Assembly: GCF_009377175.1 (NCBI RefSeq) | Contig: NZ_VJZD01000087.1 | Coordinates: 1-34,754 of the forward strand | Direction of reading: 5' to 3' | From: Streptomyces adustus | GTDB lineage: Bacteria > Actinomycetota > Actinomycetes > Streptomycetales > Streptomycetaceae | DNA: 34,754 nt | Notes under the pieces: generated by a model | Told to the model about the DNA's origin: nothing | Databases searched by the model: none | The model's input: the letters and a program-made list of their open reading frames with translations, nothing else | Position numbers and translations under genes: made by a program | In this document: positions 14,776-22,798 of the stretch, piece after piece | Numbering within the stretch: position 1 is the stretch's first letter | Layout of the letters: each line of letters begins with the position of its first letter

Positions 14776-17304
14776 ATGTTCCGTACCGCCTTGCGCAACG
14801 TACTCGCGCACAAGGCCCGGCTCCTGATGACCGTGCTCGCCGTGATGCTCGGCGTGGCGTTCGTGTCGGGGACCCTGGTCTTCACCAACACCCTCTCCAA
14901 CGCGTTGCAGAAGAGCTCCGCCAAGGGCTTCGACCGGGTCGACGTGGCCGTGCAGCCCAAGTGGCAGAAGGGCTCCGGCGACACGGTCGGCAAGGCGCCC
15001 GAGCTGACCCAGGCGCTGCTCGACACCAGCGCGCGGGTGCCGGGCGCCGCCTCCGCGGTCGGTGTCGTCAACGGCTTCACCGCGATCGCCGACAAGGACG
15101 GCAAGCTCATCGGCGGCGGCTTCCAGTCGCAGGGCGGGAACTACTGGGGGACGAAGGACCCCCGGTACCCGCTCGTCGGCGGCCGCGCCCCGAGCGGCGA
15201 GGGCGAGGTCCTCATCGACTCCACGACCGCCGAGCGGGCCGGTTACCGGGTCGGCGACACCGTCCGCATCTCGGTCGACGGCCCGGTGCTGACCCCGAAG
15301 GTCACCGGCATCTTCACCACCGACGACGGCAATGTCGCGGCCGGCGGCAGCCTCGCCCTGTTCGACACGGCGACCGCCCAGCGGCTGTTCGGCAAGCCGG
15401 GCACGTACGACGAGATCGACGTGACCGCGAAGAGCGGCGTCGGCCAGTCGGCGCTGGCGGCCGAGCTGGACAAGGCGCTGCCCGCGGACCGCGCCGAGAC
15501 CGTCACCGGCGAGAAGCTCGCCGCCGACCAGGCCGAGATGATCACCGCCTCGATGAGCGGGCTGAAGCAGGGGCTGCTGGTGTTCGCCGGCATCGCGCTG
15601 TTCGTCGGCACGTTCATCATCGCCAACACCTTCACCATGCTGGTCGCCCAGCGCACCAAGGAACTGGCCCTGCTGCGCGCCGTCGGCGCCTCCCGCCGTC
15701 AGGTCACCCGGTCCGTGCTGATCGAGGCGTTCGTGGTCGGCACCGTGGCCGGGGTGACCGGGCTGGTCGCGGGCATCGGCATCGGGGCCGGGCTGCGTTC
15801 GCTGCTGGGCGCGCTCGGCGCGACCGTCCCCGACGGGCCGCTGGTCGTCTCCCCGGACACCGTCGTCGCGGCTCTCGTGGTCGGCGTGGTCATCACCATG
15901 CTCGCCGCCTGGCTGCCGGGCCGCCGGGCCGCGAAGATCCCGCCGGTCGCCGCGATGAGCAGCCTGCACGCGAAGGCGACGACCCGGTCGCTGGTGCTGC
16001 GCAACACGATCGGCGCGCTGTTCTCGGCCGCGGGCGTGGCGGTGGTCCTGGCGGCCACCACGATGAACGGCTCGGACGGCCAGGCCCCGATGGGGCTGGG
16101 CGCGGTGCTCCTGATCATCGGCGTGTTCGTGCTGACGCCGCTGCTGTCGCGGCCGCTGATCGCGGCCACTGCCCCGGCGCTGCGCGCGTTCGGCGTGGCG
16201 GGCAAGCTGGCCCGCCAGAACTCGGTGCGCAACCCGCGCCGTACCGCCGCCACGGCCTCCGCGCTGATGATCGGACTGACCCTCATCACCGGTATGACGG
16301 TCGTGGCGGGCAGTCTCCAGCACTCGATCGACAAGATGGCGGCGGCCGCGATCAAGGCCGACTACGTGGTGTCGATGGCGAACGGCAACTCCCTCTCCAC
16401 GGACGTCGACAAGAAGCTGAAGGCGACCGCGGGGGTGACCGCCACCAGCCCGCTGCGCAACGCGCCCTCGCGCATCGACGGCATCTCCGAGTACCTGACC
16501 GGCGTCGACGGCTCCACCATCGGCGAGCTGACCGCGCTGACGCTGGACAGCGGCGCGTTCGAGGTCGGCGGCACCCGGGTCGTCGTCGACGACCGTACGG
16601 CCAAGTCGCACCACTGGAAGGCGGGGTCGTCCTTCACCGTCAACTACGAGGACGGCAAGCCGCAGCAGCTGACCGTGGCCGGCGTCTACGAGGCCACCGA
16701 GATGATGCGCGGCATCATGCTCGACAACGCCACGCTCGCCCCGCACCAGCCGGACGTGACCGACATGCAGGTCATGGTGAAGACGTCCGGCGGCGCCTCC
16801 GACGCCACCAAGGACAGGCTGGAGAAGGCGCTCGGCTCCAACCCGGGCATCAAGGTGCAGAGCAAGCAGGACATCTCCAACAGCATCGCCAGCATGTTCA
16901 CGCTGGTGCTGAACATGCTCTACGGCCTGCTCGCCATGGCGGTGATCGTCGCCGTCCTCGGTGTCGTCAACACCCTGGCCATGTCGGTCTTCGAGCGCTC
17001 CCAGGAGATCGGGATGCTGCGCGCGATCGGCCTCGACCGCCGCAACATCAAGCGGATGGTCCGCCTGGAGTCCCTGGTGATCTCCCTCTTCGGCGGGGTG
17101 CTCGGCATCGGTCTGGGCGTGTTCTTCGGCTGGGCGGCCGGTGAGCTGCTCGGCGCGAAGATGACGACGTACGAGCTGGTCCTGCCGTGGGCGCGGATGG
17201 CGCTGTTCCTGCTGCTGGCCGCGACGGTCGGGGTGCTGGCGGCGCTGTGGCCGGCCCGGCGGGCGGCCCGGCTGAACATGCTCGCGGCCATCAAGTCCGA
17301 GTAG
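14776..17304 (+). CDS. FtsX/MacB-type ABC transporter permease
   Basis: An 842-residue membrane protein starting at ATG 14776, with only a weak ribosome binding site, so translation may depend on the upstream ATPase gene. Residues about 15-38 form the first membrane segment, followed by an extracytoplasmic domain to about 260. Three segments (near 263-285, 315-345 and 358-378) make the first FtsX core, ending in PGRRAAKIPPVAAM. A second half repeats this: segments near 410 and 440, a segment with ALMIGLTLITGM, a second external domain at about 520-710, then three last segments ending in WPARRAARLNMLAAI. The duplicated arrangement fits exporters of lipids, antibiotics or peptides that couple cytoplasmic ATP hydrolysis to external domains. 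A strong bidirectional terminator follows the stop. Confidence 0.92.
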   Translation: MFRTALRNVLAHKARLLMTVLAVMLGVAFVSGTLVFTNTLSNALQKSSAKGFDRVDVAVQPKWQKGSGDTVGKAPELTQALLDTSARVPGAASAVGVVNGFTAIADKDGKLIGGGFQSQGGNYWGTKDPRYPLVGGRAPSGEGEVLIDSTTAERAGYRVGDTVRISVDGPVLTPKVTGIFTTDDGNVAAGGSLALFDTATAQRLFGKPGTYDEIDVTAKSGVGQSALAAELDKALPADRAETVTGEKLAADQAEMITASMSGLKQGLLVFAGIALFVGTFIIANTFTMLVAQRTKELALLRAVGASRRQVTRSVLIEAFVVGTVAGVTGLVAGIGIGAGLRSLLGALGATVPDGPLVVSPDTVVAALVVGVVITMLAAWLPGRRAAKIPPVAAMSSLHAKATTRSLVLRNTIGALFSAAGVAVVLAATTMNGSDGQAPMGLGAVLLIIGVFVLTPLLSRPLIAATAPALRAFGVAGKLARQNSVRNPRRTAATASALMIGLTLITGMTVVAGSLQHSIDKMAAAAIKADYVVSMANGNSLSTDVDKKLKATAGVTATSPLRNAPSRIDGISEYLTGVDGSTIGELTALTLDSGAFEVGGTRVVVDDRTAKSHHWKAGSSFTVNYEDGKPQQLTVAGVYEATEMMRGIMLDNATLAPHQPDVTDMQVMVKTSGGASDATKDRLEKALGSNPGIKVQSKQDISNSIASMFTLVLNMLYGLLAMAVIVAVLGVVNTLAMSVFERSQEIGMLRAIGLDRRNIKRMVRLESLVISLFGGVLGIGLGVFFGWAAGELLGAKMTTYELVLPWARMALFLLLAATVGVLAALWPARRAARLNMLAAIKSE

Positions 17305-17320
17305 CCCTCCCGGCACGTGA

Positions 17321-17353
17321 CAGGGGCCCCGTCCGGCTCGGACGGGGCCCCTG
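17321..17353. terminator. Bidirectional hairpin terminator between exporter and cfa genes
   Basis: A perfect 14-bp stem, CAGGGGCCCCGTCC (17321-17334) and its complement (17340-17353), with a 5-nt loop, between convergent genes: 16 nt after the permease stop and 11 nt after the cfa stop on the other strand. Confidence 0.88.
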
Positions 17354-17364
17354 GTGTGTCCGGC

Positions 17365-18654
17365 TCAGTTCCAGGTGCGGGCCCTGAGCGGCATCGCGGA
17401 GGTGCCGGACTCGGGGGTGCGTACCGCCAGGACCTGGTTGACGCCGATGTGGTTGCGTTCGAAGGACACCGCGGAGGCCGCCATGTAGAGGCGCCAGACG
17501 CGGGCGCGGCCCGGACCGGTCAGCTGGGCGGCCCGGGCCCAGTCGGCCTCCAGGTTGGCGACCCACTCGCGCAGGGTGAGGGCGTAGTGCTCGCGGATCG
17601 ACTCGACGTCACGCACCTCGAAACCGGCCCGTTCCAGCTGGGTGACGGTGGTGCCGATCGGGGCGAGCTCGCCGTCCGGGAAGACGTAGGCGTCGATGAA
17701 ATCGTTCACCCGGTAGGCCGATTCGTCGTGGTGCGGGCGCCGGGCGATCTGGTGGTTGAGGAGCCGCCCGCCGGGCCGGAGCAGGGCGTGGAGGCTCTCG
17801 GCGTACTCCAGATAGCGTTCGGCGCCGACGTGTTCGGCCATGCCGATGGAGGAGATCGCGTCGTAGGGGCCGTCGCGGACGTCCCGGTAGTCCTGGACCC
17901 GGATCTCCACCAGGTCCGTCATCCCCTCGTCGGCGACGCGCTTGCGGGCGAACGTGGCCTGCTCCTGGGAGAGGGTGACGCCGACGACCCGCACCCCGTG
18001 CTCGCGGGCCGCGTGGACGGCCAGGGAGCCCCAGCCGCAGCCGACGTCGAGCAGCCGCATCCCCGGCTTCAGAGCGAGCTTGCGGCAGACGAGTTCGAGC
18101 TTGTCGCGCTGGGCGTCCTGGAGCGTGCCGCCGTCGTCCCAGTAGGCGCACGAGTAGACCATCGAAGGGCCCAGGACCAGTTCGTAGAAGTCGTTGCCGA
18201 CGTCGTAGTGGTGGCTGATGGCGCGGCGGTCGGTGCGCCGGGTGTGCAGGTGGCCGCGGGGCCTGCGGATCTCCTCCCGGGGCGGGGCGGGCGGCAGCGG
18301 GGGTCCGGCGAGTTTGACCAGGCCGCGGACGGCGGCGCGCACGTCCGGGTCGCGCAGGGCCTGGGCGAGGGTCCTGGCGTCGTCGCCGCGCTCCCAGAAC
18401 AGGCCCGACAGCAGCCTCAGGGCGGAGTACAGGTCGCCCTCGATGTCCAGGTCCCCCGAGACCCAGGCGCGGGCCAGACCCAACTCACCGGGCTTGAAAA
18501 GCAGTCGGCGCAGTGCGCGCCGGTTGCGCACGATCAGTGTCGGCGTGCCCGGCGGGCCCGCCTGCGAACCGTCCCAGGCGCGAACGCGCACCGGAAGCGG
18601 TACTCCCAGCAATTGTCCGAAAAGGCTCTCCAGCCGCAGCGCGGCGTCAGCCAT
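17365..18654 (-). CDS. Cyclopropane-fatty-acyl-phospholipid synthase
   Basis: A 429-residue SAM-dependent enzyme that adds a methylene bridge to unsaturated acyl chains of membrane phospholipids. ATG 18654 has GGAGG 8 nt upstream; that sequence overlaps another in-frame ATG at 18669, which lacks its own site. The N-terminal domain (about 1-140) is a lipid-binding region with LFKPGELGLARAWVSGDLDIEG. The catalytic domain starts at SHHYDVGNDFYELVLG (147-162) and MVYSCAYW (165-172), with the SAM motif LLDVGCGWGSLA at 201-212, then SIGMAEHVG and the C-terminal helices with FERNHIGVNQVL. Length and motifs fit Cfa. CFA synthases typically act on membrane lipids under stress or in stationary phase. 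Confidence 0.92.
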   Translation of the reverse strand: MADAALRLESLFGQLLGVPLPVRVRAWDGSQAGPPGTPTLIVRNRRALRRLLFKPGELGLARAWVSGDLDIEGDLYSALRLLSGLFWERGDDARTLAQALRDPDVRAAVRGLVKLAGPPLPPAPPREEIRRPRGHLHTRRTDRRAISHHYDVGNDFYELVLGPSMVYSCAYWDDGGTLQDAQRDKLELVCRKLALKPGMRLLDVGCGWGSLAVHAAREHGVRVVGVTLSQEQATFARKRVADEGMTDLVEIRVQDYRDVRDGPYDAISSIGMAEHVGAERYLEYAESLHALLRPGGRLLNHQIARRPHHDESAYRVNDFIDAYVFPDGELAPIGTTVTQLERAGFEVRDVESIREHYALTLREWVANLEADWARAAQLTGPGRARVWRLYMAASAVSFERNHIGVNQVLAVRTPESGTSAMPLRARTWN

Positions 18655-18792
18655 GGCGCACACCTCCATGAAGGAATTGGCCCACCGGTTCGCTCAGAGC
18701 AACGATCGTGCACCATCGAGTCATTCCCCGGCCGTCACCATGCCGCGCCCCCCGGATGGCGGTACGGGAATGCCGTACCGGATCCGGACATG

Positions 18793-18836
18793 CCGAAGGG
18801 GCCGCCCGCACCACGGATGGCGGACGGCCCCTTCGG
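18793..18836 (-). terminator. Hairpin terminator after the NADH dehydrogenase gene
   Basis: A perfect 12-bp stem, CCGAAGGGGCCG (18793-18804) and CGGCCCCTTCGG (18825-18836), with a 20-nt loop that can pair internally. It lies 20 nt after the stop of the minus-strand dehydrogenase. There is no clear U-tract. Confidence 0.7.
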
Positions 18837-18856
18837 GGTGGATCAGTGACCGGAGG

Positions 18857-20239
18857 TCAGGCCTTCGCCTCGGTCTTCTCGGTCTTCGGCGCGGCGGCCA
18901 CCGGGGCCGGCTTGGCGGCCTCGTAGAACTCCTCGCGCGGGGTCTCCAGCGCGCCGAGCGCGACGACCTCGCGCTTGAGGAACATCGCGAGCGTCCAGTC
19001 GGCGAAGACACGGATCTTGCGGTTCCAGGTCGGCATGGCCATACCGTGGTAGCCACGGTGCATGTACCAGGCGAGACGGCCCTTGAGCTTGATCTTCATC
19101 TTGCCCATGACGATCATCGCGACGCCCTTGTGGAGGCCGAGGCCCGCCACCGCGCCCTTGTTGGAGTGGGCGTACTCCTTCTGCGGGAAGCCGCGCATGC
19201 CGGCCACCACGTTGTCGCCGAGGACCTTCGCCTGACGCAGCGCGTGCTGGGCGTTCGGCGGGCACCAGGCGTTCTCCACGCCGGCCTTGCGGGCGGCCAT
19301 GTCCGGCACCTGGGCGTTGTCGCCCGCGGCCCAGATGTAGTCGGTGCCCTGGACCTGGAGGGTCGGGGCGGTGTCGACGTGACCGCGGGGGCCGAGCGGG
19401 AGGCCGTAGCGGGCGAGGACCGGGTTCGGCTTGACGCCGGCCGTCCACACGATCGTGTTGGAGTCGACCTCGAGGCCGTTCTTCAGCACGACGTGACCGT
19501 CGACGCAGGAGTCCATGGAGGTGGAGAGGTAGATCTCGACCCCGCGGCCCTCAAGGTGCTCCTTGCCGTACTGGCCGAGCTTGGGGCCGACCTCGGGAAG
19601 GATCTTGTCGGCGGCGTCGACGAGGATGAAGCGCATGTCCTCGCGGGACACCGTCTTGTAGTACTTGGCCGCGTCGCGGGCCATGTCCTCGACCTCACCG
19701 ATGGTCTCCGCGCCGGCGAAGCCGCCGCCGATGAAGACGAAGGTGAGCGCCTTGCGGCGGATCTCCTCGTCGGTGGTGGAGTCGGCCTTGTCGAGCTGCT
19801 CGAGGACGTGGTTGCGCAGGCCGATGGCCTCCTCGACGCCCTTCATGCCGATGCCCTGTTCGGCCAGGCCGGGGATCGGGAAGGTGCGAGAGACCGCGCC
19901 GAGGGCGACGACCAGGTAGTCGAAGGGCAGCTCGTACGCCTCGCCGACCAGCGGGGCGATCGTGGCGACCTTGCGGTCCTGATCGATGGTGGTGACCCGG
20001 CCGGTGAGGACCTCCGCCTTGGGCAGCACGCGTCGCAGCGGGACGACGACGTGACGCGGGGAGATGCTGCCGGCGGCAGTTTCGGGGAGGAAGGGCTGGT
20101 AGGTCATGTACGACCGGGGGTCGACGACCGTGACGGTCGCCTCGCCGTAGCGCATCTTCTTCTGGATGCGCCGAGCTGCGTACAGGCCTACGTACCCACC
20201 GCCTACTACGAGGATCCTGGGACGCTCCGTGGTGCTCAT
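18857..20239 (-). CDS. ndh: Type II NADH dehydrogenase
   Basis: A 460-residue, single-subunit, non-proton-pumping NADH:quinone oxidoreductase. ATG 20239 is used; GGTGGA about 11 nt upstream is a modest ribosome site. Two Rossmann motifs are visible: GGGYVG at 13-18 for FAD and GGGFAG at 171-176 for NADH. AAGDNAQVP at 304-312 is the FAD-binding C-terminal motif. The last 100 residues contain the hydrophobic/amphipathic stretches typical of membrane attachment (GVAMIVMGKMKIKLKGRL, then VFADWTLAMFLKREVV), and the final 25 residues are Ala/Lys-rich. The 440-bp upstream region carries two matches to the Rex operator, so expression probably rises with the NADH/NAD+ ratio. It appears monocistronic, with a hairpin downstream. 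Confidence 0.93.
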   Translation of the reverse strand: MSTTERPRILVVGGGYVGLYAARRIQKKMRYGEATVTVVDPRSYMTYQPFLPETAAGSISPRHVVVPLRRVLPKAEVLTGRVTTIDQDRKVATIAPLVGEAYELPFDYLVVALGAVSRTFPIPGLAEQGIGMKGVEEAIGLRNHVLEQLDKADSTTDEEIRRKALTFVFIGGGFAGAETIGEVEDMARDAAKYYKTVSREDMRFILVDAADKILPEVGPKLGQYGKEHLEGRGVEIYLSTSMDSCVDGHVVLKNGLEVDSNTIVWTAGVKPNPVLARYGLPLGPRGHVDTAPTLQVQGTDYIWAAGDNAQVPDMAARKAGVENAWCPPNAQHALRQAKVLGDNVVAGMRGFPQKEYAHSNKGAVAGLGLHKGVAMIVMGKMKIKLKGRLAWYMHRGYHGMAMPTWNRKIRVFADWTLAMFLKREVVALGALETPREEFYEAAKPAPVAAAPKTEKTEAKA

Positions 20240-20479
20240 GGCATCGAGTATCCACCCGCCCCCAGGGGGTCGCTCGTGCGCCCCTTCACAAGCTCCGACA
20301 GGGGGTGTGTTATCCTCCGCGACCCGAGTGATCCACATCATGGCTCGGGGCGGGAACCCGTGTATCCCAAAGGGCGTTGTCAATGCCGCGTGAGCTGCTC
20401 CTCCTGGCCGAAAGAGGGGCGCCGAGGACCCCGCAGGACGCGCACCCGACATCTCCGCGAAACGTCCCCGCGCGCCTCT

Positions 20480-20495
20480 TTTGAACATGTTCACA
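20480..20495. promoter_or_regulatory. Rex operator candidate 1
   Basis: TTTGAACATGTTCACA differs from the Rex consensus TGTGAACnnnTTCACA at one position. Its core TGAACATGTTCA is a perfect palindrome. Rex is the NADH/NAD+-sensing repressor of respiratory genes in Streptomyces. The site is 241 bp upstream of the ndh start. Confidence 0.75.
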
Positions 20496-20559
20496 CACGC
20501 GCGGGAGCCCCGGAAGGGCCAACCGACCCCATTCCGTACCCCGACAGGGCCGAATTCCT

Positions 20560-20575
20560 TGTGAAGAACTTCACG
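20560..20575. promoter_or_regulatory. Rex operator candidate 2
   Basis: TGTGAAGAACTTCACG differs from TGTGAACnnnTTCACA at two positions and keeps the TGTGAA/TTCAC half-sites. It is 80 bp further upstream of ndh than the first site and 18 bp from the ppx terminator. Confidence 0.6.
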
Positions 20576-20592
20576 AAGGTTTCCGGCGGGGG

Positions 20593-20626
20593 GTCGCGGA
20601 GGGGCCCGAGAGGCCCCCTCCGCGAC
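20593..20626 (-). terminator. Hairpin terminator after the ppx operon
   Basis: A 12-bp perfect stem, GTCGCGGAGGGG (20593-20604) and CCCCTCCGCGAC (20615-20626), with a 10-nt loop that can extend the pairing with GCC/GGC. It lies 56 nt after the ppx stop on the minus strand. Confidence 0.8.
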
Positions 20627-20681
20627 GCTCAAACGCGCTTCCTGCCTGCTCAGCAGAGTGCGAGCCGCACCCCGCAGGCGG

Positions 20682-21623
20682 CTACGCGATCGACCAGGCG
20701 ATGCCGTCGAGGATGTCGTGCTCGCTCACCACGACCTCCTCGGCCCCGATCCGCTCCATGATCGCGAGCAGGACGAGGGCGCCCGCCCCGATCACGTCGA
20801 CCCGGCCCGGGTGCATGGAGGGGATCGCCGCGCGCTCGGCGTGGGCGGAGCGCAGCAGCCGGTCGGTGATCTCGCGGACCCGGTCGTGGGAGACCCGGGA
20901 GTGGTGGATGGCCGCCGAGTCGTACGCGGGCAGGTTCTGCGCGATCGCCGACACGGTGGTGACGGAACCGGCGAGGCCGACGAGGGTGTGCGCCCGGCGC
21001 AGCGGGACGGTTCGTTCGGCGAGGTCGAGGGCCGCCTCGATGTCGGCCCGCATCGCCGCGATCTGATCGGCCGTCGGCGGGTCGGTGATCTCCCCGTCCA
21101 CGACCAGATGCCGTTCGGTCATCCGTACGCAGCCGACGTCGACCGACCGCGCGGCTCCCACGTGCTCGTCGCCGACGACGAACTCGGTCGAGCCGCCGCC
21201 GATGTCCACCACGAGATAGGGCCGGGCCAGGTCCTCACGGCCCATCAGCTCCTTGGTCGCGCCGGTGAAGGAGAACTCGGCCTCCTGGTCGCCGGAGATG
21301 ACCTCGGGCTCGACGCCGAGGATGTCCAGCACCCCGCGGACGAACTCGTCCCGGTTCTCGGCGTCACGGGAGGCGGAGGTGGCGACGAAGCGCAGCCGCT
21401 CGGCGCCGAACTCCTTGACGACGTCCGCGTATTCGCGGCAGGCGGCGAAGGTGCGCGCCAGCGCCTCGGGGGCGAGCCGGCCGGTGCGGTCCACGCCCTG
21501 GCCGAGCCGGACGATGGTCATCCGGCGGTCCAGGTCGACGAGTTCGCCCGTCTCGGGGTCGGCGTCGGCCACCAGCAGCCGGATGGAGTTCGTGCCGCAG
21601 TCGATCGCGGCCACCCGGGTCAC
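20682..21623 (-). CDS. Exopolyphosphatase (Ppx/GppA family)
   Basis: A 313-residue enzyme of the ASKHA fold that removes phosphate from inorganic polyphosphate or from pppGpp. The GTG at 21623 shares GTGA with the stop of the DUF501 gene and has GGGGAGG about 6 nt upstream, so translation is coupled. Phosphate-binding motifs: AIDCGTNSIRLL at 6-17, GDQEAEFSFTGA at 111-122, and VVDIGGGSTEFVV at 138-150. It is the short form without the C-terminal HD-like domain, like the actinobacterial Ppx paralogues. Its C-terminal half carries the GLAGSVTTVSAIA motif. It is the last gene of the eno-ftsB-DUF501-ppx group. Confidence 0.92.
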   Translation of the reverse strand: MTRVAAIDCGTNSIRLLVADADPETGELVDLDRRMTIVRLGQGVDRTGRLAPEALARTFAACREYADVVKEFGAERLRFVATSASRDAENRDEFVRGVLDILGVEPEVISGDQEAEFSFTGATKELMGREDLARPYLVVDIGGGSTEFVVGDEHVGAARSVDVGCVRMTERHLVVDGEITDPPTADQIAAMRADIEAALDLAERTVPLRRAHTLVGLAGSVTTVSAIAQNLPAYDSAAIHHSRVSHDRVREITDRLLRSAHAERAAIPSMHPGRVDVIGAGALVLLAIMERIGAEEVVVSEHDILDGIAWSIA

Positions 21624-22177
21624 TGGTCGCCCTCCCCGGACTCCCCGGGCTTCCCGCACTCCCCGGCCGGGACGACGCAGGTGCCCTTGCGCCACCACTC
21701 CGGCAGCATCGCGAGCGCCTCGTCGCCGAGCGGGTTCACGCCCGGCCCGGCCGCCAGCGAGTGCGCGACCAGGACGTGCAGGCACTTCACCCGGTCCGGC
21801 ATGCCGCCCGCGCTCGGGAAGCCCGTCAGCTCCTCGATCTCGTCGCGGCGGCGGATGTAGTCCTCGTGCGCGGCGCGGTAGGCGGCGGCCAGTTCGGGGT
21901 CGGTCGCGAGCCGGTCGGTCATCTCCTTCATCACGCCGTTCGCCTCCAGCGTGCCGATCGCGGAGTTCGCCTTCGGGCACGTCAGGTAGTAGAGCGTCGG
22001 GAAGGGCGTGCCGTCGGGCAGCCGGGGGGCCGTCTCCACGACGTCCGGCTGCCCGCAGGGGCACCGGTGCGCGATGGCGCGCAGCCCGCGCGGCGGCCGC
22101 CCGAGCTGCTGCTTGAAGGCCTCGACGTCCGCGTCGGTGGGCTCGGTGCGCTCAGTGCGCGGCGGGGGCGTTTCCAT
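21620..22177 (-). CDS. DUF501 protein
   Basis: A 185-residue soluble protein, ATG 22177, with only a weak ribosome site. The conserved features I associate with DUF501 are present: the LGRPPRGLRAIAHRCPCG block (25-42) with Cys39 and Cys41, TLYYLTCPKANSAIG (61-75) with Cys67, the GVMKEM turn, and VKCLHVLVAHSLAAGPGVNPLGDEAL near 134-159. The Cys pattern suggests a metal site. The family occurs beside enolase, FtsB and Ppx in many actinobacteria; no function is established to my knowledge. It starts 18 nt after the ftsB stop and overlaps ppx. Confidence 0.85.
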   Translation of the reverse strand: METPPPRTERTEPTDADVEAFKQQLGRPPRGLRAIAHRCPCGQPDVVETAPRLPDGTPFPTLYYLTCPKANSAIGTLEANGVMKEMTDRLATDPELAAAYRAAHEDYIRRRDEIEELTGFPSAGGMPDRVKCLHVLVAHSLAAGPGVNPLGDEALAMLPEWWRKGTCVVPAGECGKPGESGEGDQ

Positions 22178-22195
22178 GCGTGTCTTTCTGTCCGT

Positions 22196-22672
22196 TCACT
22201 GGTCGGAGGCGTCGGACTTGTCGACTCCGTCCCAGACGTTCGAGTACCAGGGGCGGCGCGCCGCCCCGCGGGCGGCCCGCGACTGCTTGACCGCGTCCGG
22301 GTCGATCACCACGTAGCCGGTCTCGCCGGGCATCACGTAGTGCAGCCGCTGCCGGATCTGCTGCTCGGCGTACGCGTCGTCCTGCCAGCGGGCCTTGAGG
22401 TCGCGCAGTTCCTCCACGCGCTCCCTGGCCTGCTGCTTCTGCCGCTCCATGTCGGCGATCTGGGCGCGCTGCGAGACGTACTGCCTTATGGGGTAGGCGA
22501 GGGCCACGACCAGCGAGCACAGCACGAGGGCGAGCAGCGCGGCCCGGCCGGTGAGCCGGGAGCGGCGGGCCTGGCGTCTGGTCTGGGAGCGGTAGACGCG
22601 GGCCGCGGTCTGCTCACCGAGCGCCCGCAGCCTGGTCGCGGTGGAGAAACGGTCCCGGTCCTTCACGGCCAT
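22196..22672 (-). CDS. Septum formation initiator FtsB/DivIC
   Basis: A 158-residue bitopic division protein. ATG 22672 follows GGGGAGG at 11 nt. A basic cytoplasmic N-terminus (residues 1-42, many Arg) precedes one membrane segment at about 44-62 (AALLALVLCSLVVALAYPI). A coiled coil then follows (about 66-100, VSQRAQIADMERQKQQARERV in pieces), with ARWQDDAYAEQQIRQRLHYVMPGETGYVVI, the conserved extracytoplasmic C-terminal part. With FtsL and FtsQ it scaffolds the divisome during sporulation septation. The longer N- and C-terminal tails are typical of actinobacteria. It lies between eno and DUF501. Confidence 0.9.
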   Translation of the reverse strand: MAVKDRDRFSTATRLRALGEQTAARVYRSQTRRQARRSRLTGRAALLALVLCSLVVALAYPIRQYVSQRAQIADMERQKQQARERVEELRDLKARWQDDAYAEQQIRQRLHYVMPGETGYVVIDPDAVKQSRAARGAARRPWYSNVWDGVDKSDASDQ

Positions 22673-22722
22673 CTGGCTCTGCGCCTCCCCTTCGCACCCG
22701 TCGTCACACGCGCCGTCACACG

Positions 22723-22767
22723 CGTACGTCCCCGGACACGGTACGGGACCGAGTACGGGGACGTACG
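22723..22767 (-). terminator. 12-bp inverted repeat between eno and ftsB
   Basis: CGTACGTCCCCG (22723-22734) and CGGGGACGTACG (22756-22767) are perfectly complementary around a 21-nt loop with its own partial pairing. It lies 32 nt after the eno stop and 50 nt before the ftsB start. It may end or attenuate eno transcription so that the division genes receive less read-through. No U-tract. Confidence 0.6.
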
Positions 22768-22798
22768 TACGACTGGCTCAGGCTTGACCCTGTACGGC

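Larger units (their letters stand above)
20240..20681. other. 442-bp control region upstream of ndh
   Basis: No supported gene. Going outward from the ndh start it holds a possible -35 (TTGACA on the minus strand near 20380) without a well-spaced -10, a 7-bp inverted repeat AAAGAGG/CCTCTTT (20411-20417 and 20475-20481), two Rex-like operators (20480-20495 and 20560-20575) and the ppx terminator (20593-20626). The distances imply a leader of about 200 nt or a second promoter close to the gene. Confidence 0.6.

Noticed and set aside
14650..17316. An 888-codon minus-strand open frame opposite the permease
   Set aside because: Stop-free antisense frames are expected in Streptomyces; the sequence is dominated by Gly, Arg, His and Gln, and the sense frame encodes an unmistakable FtsX permease.
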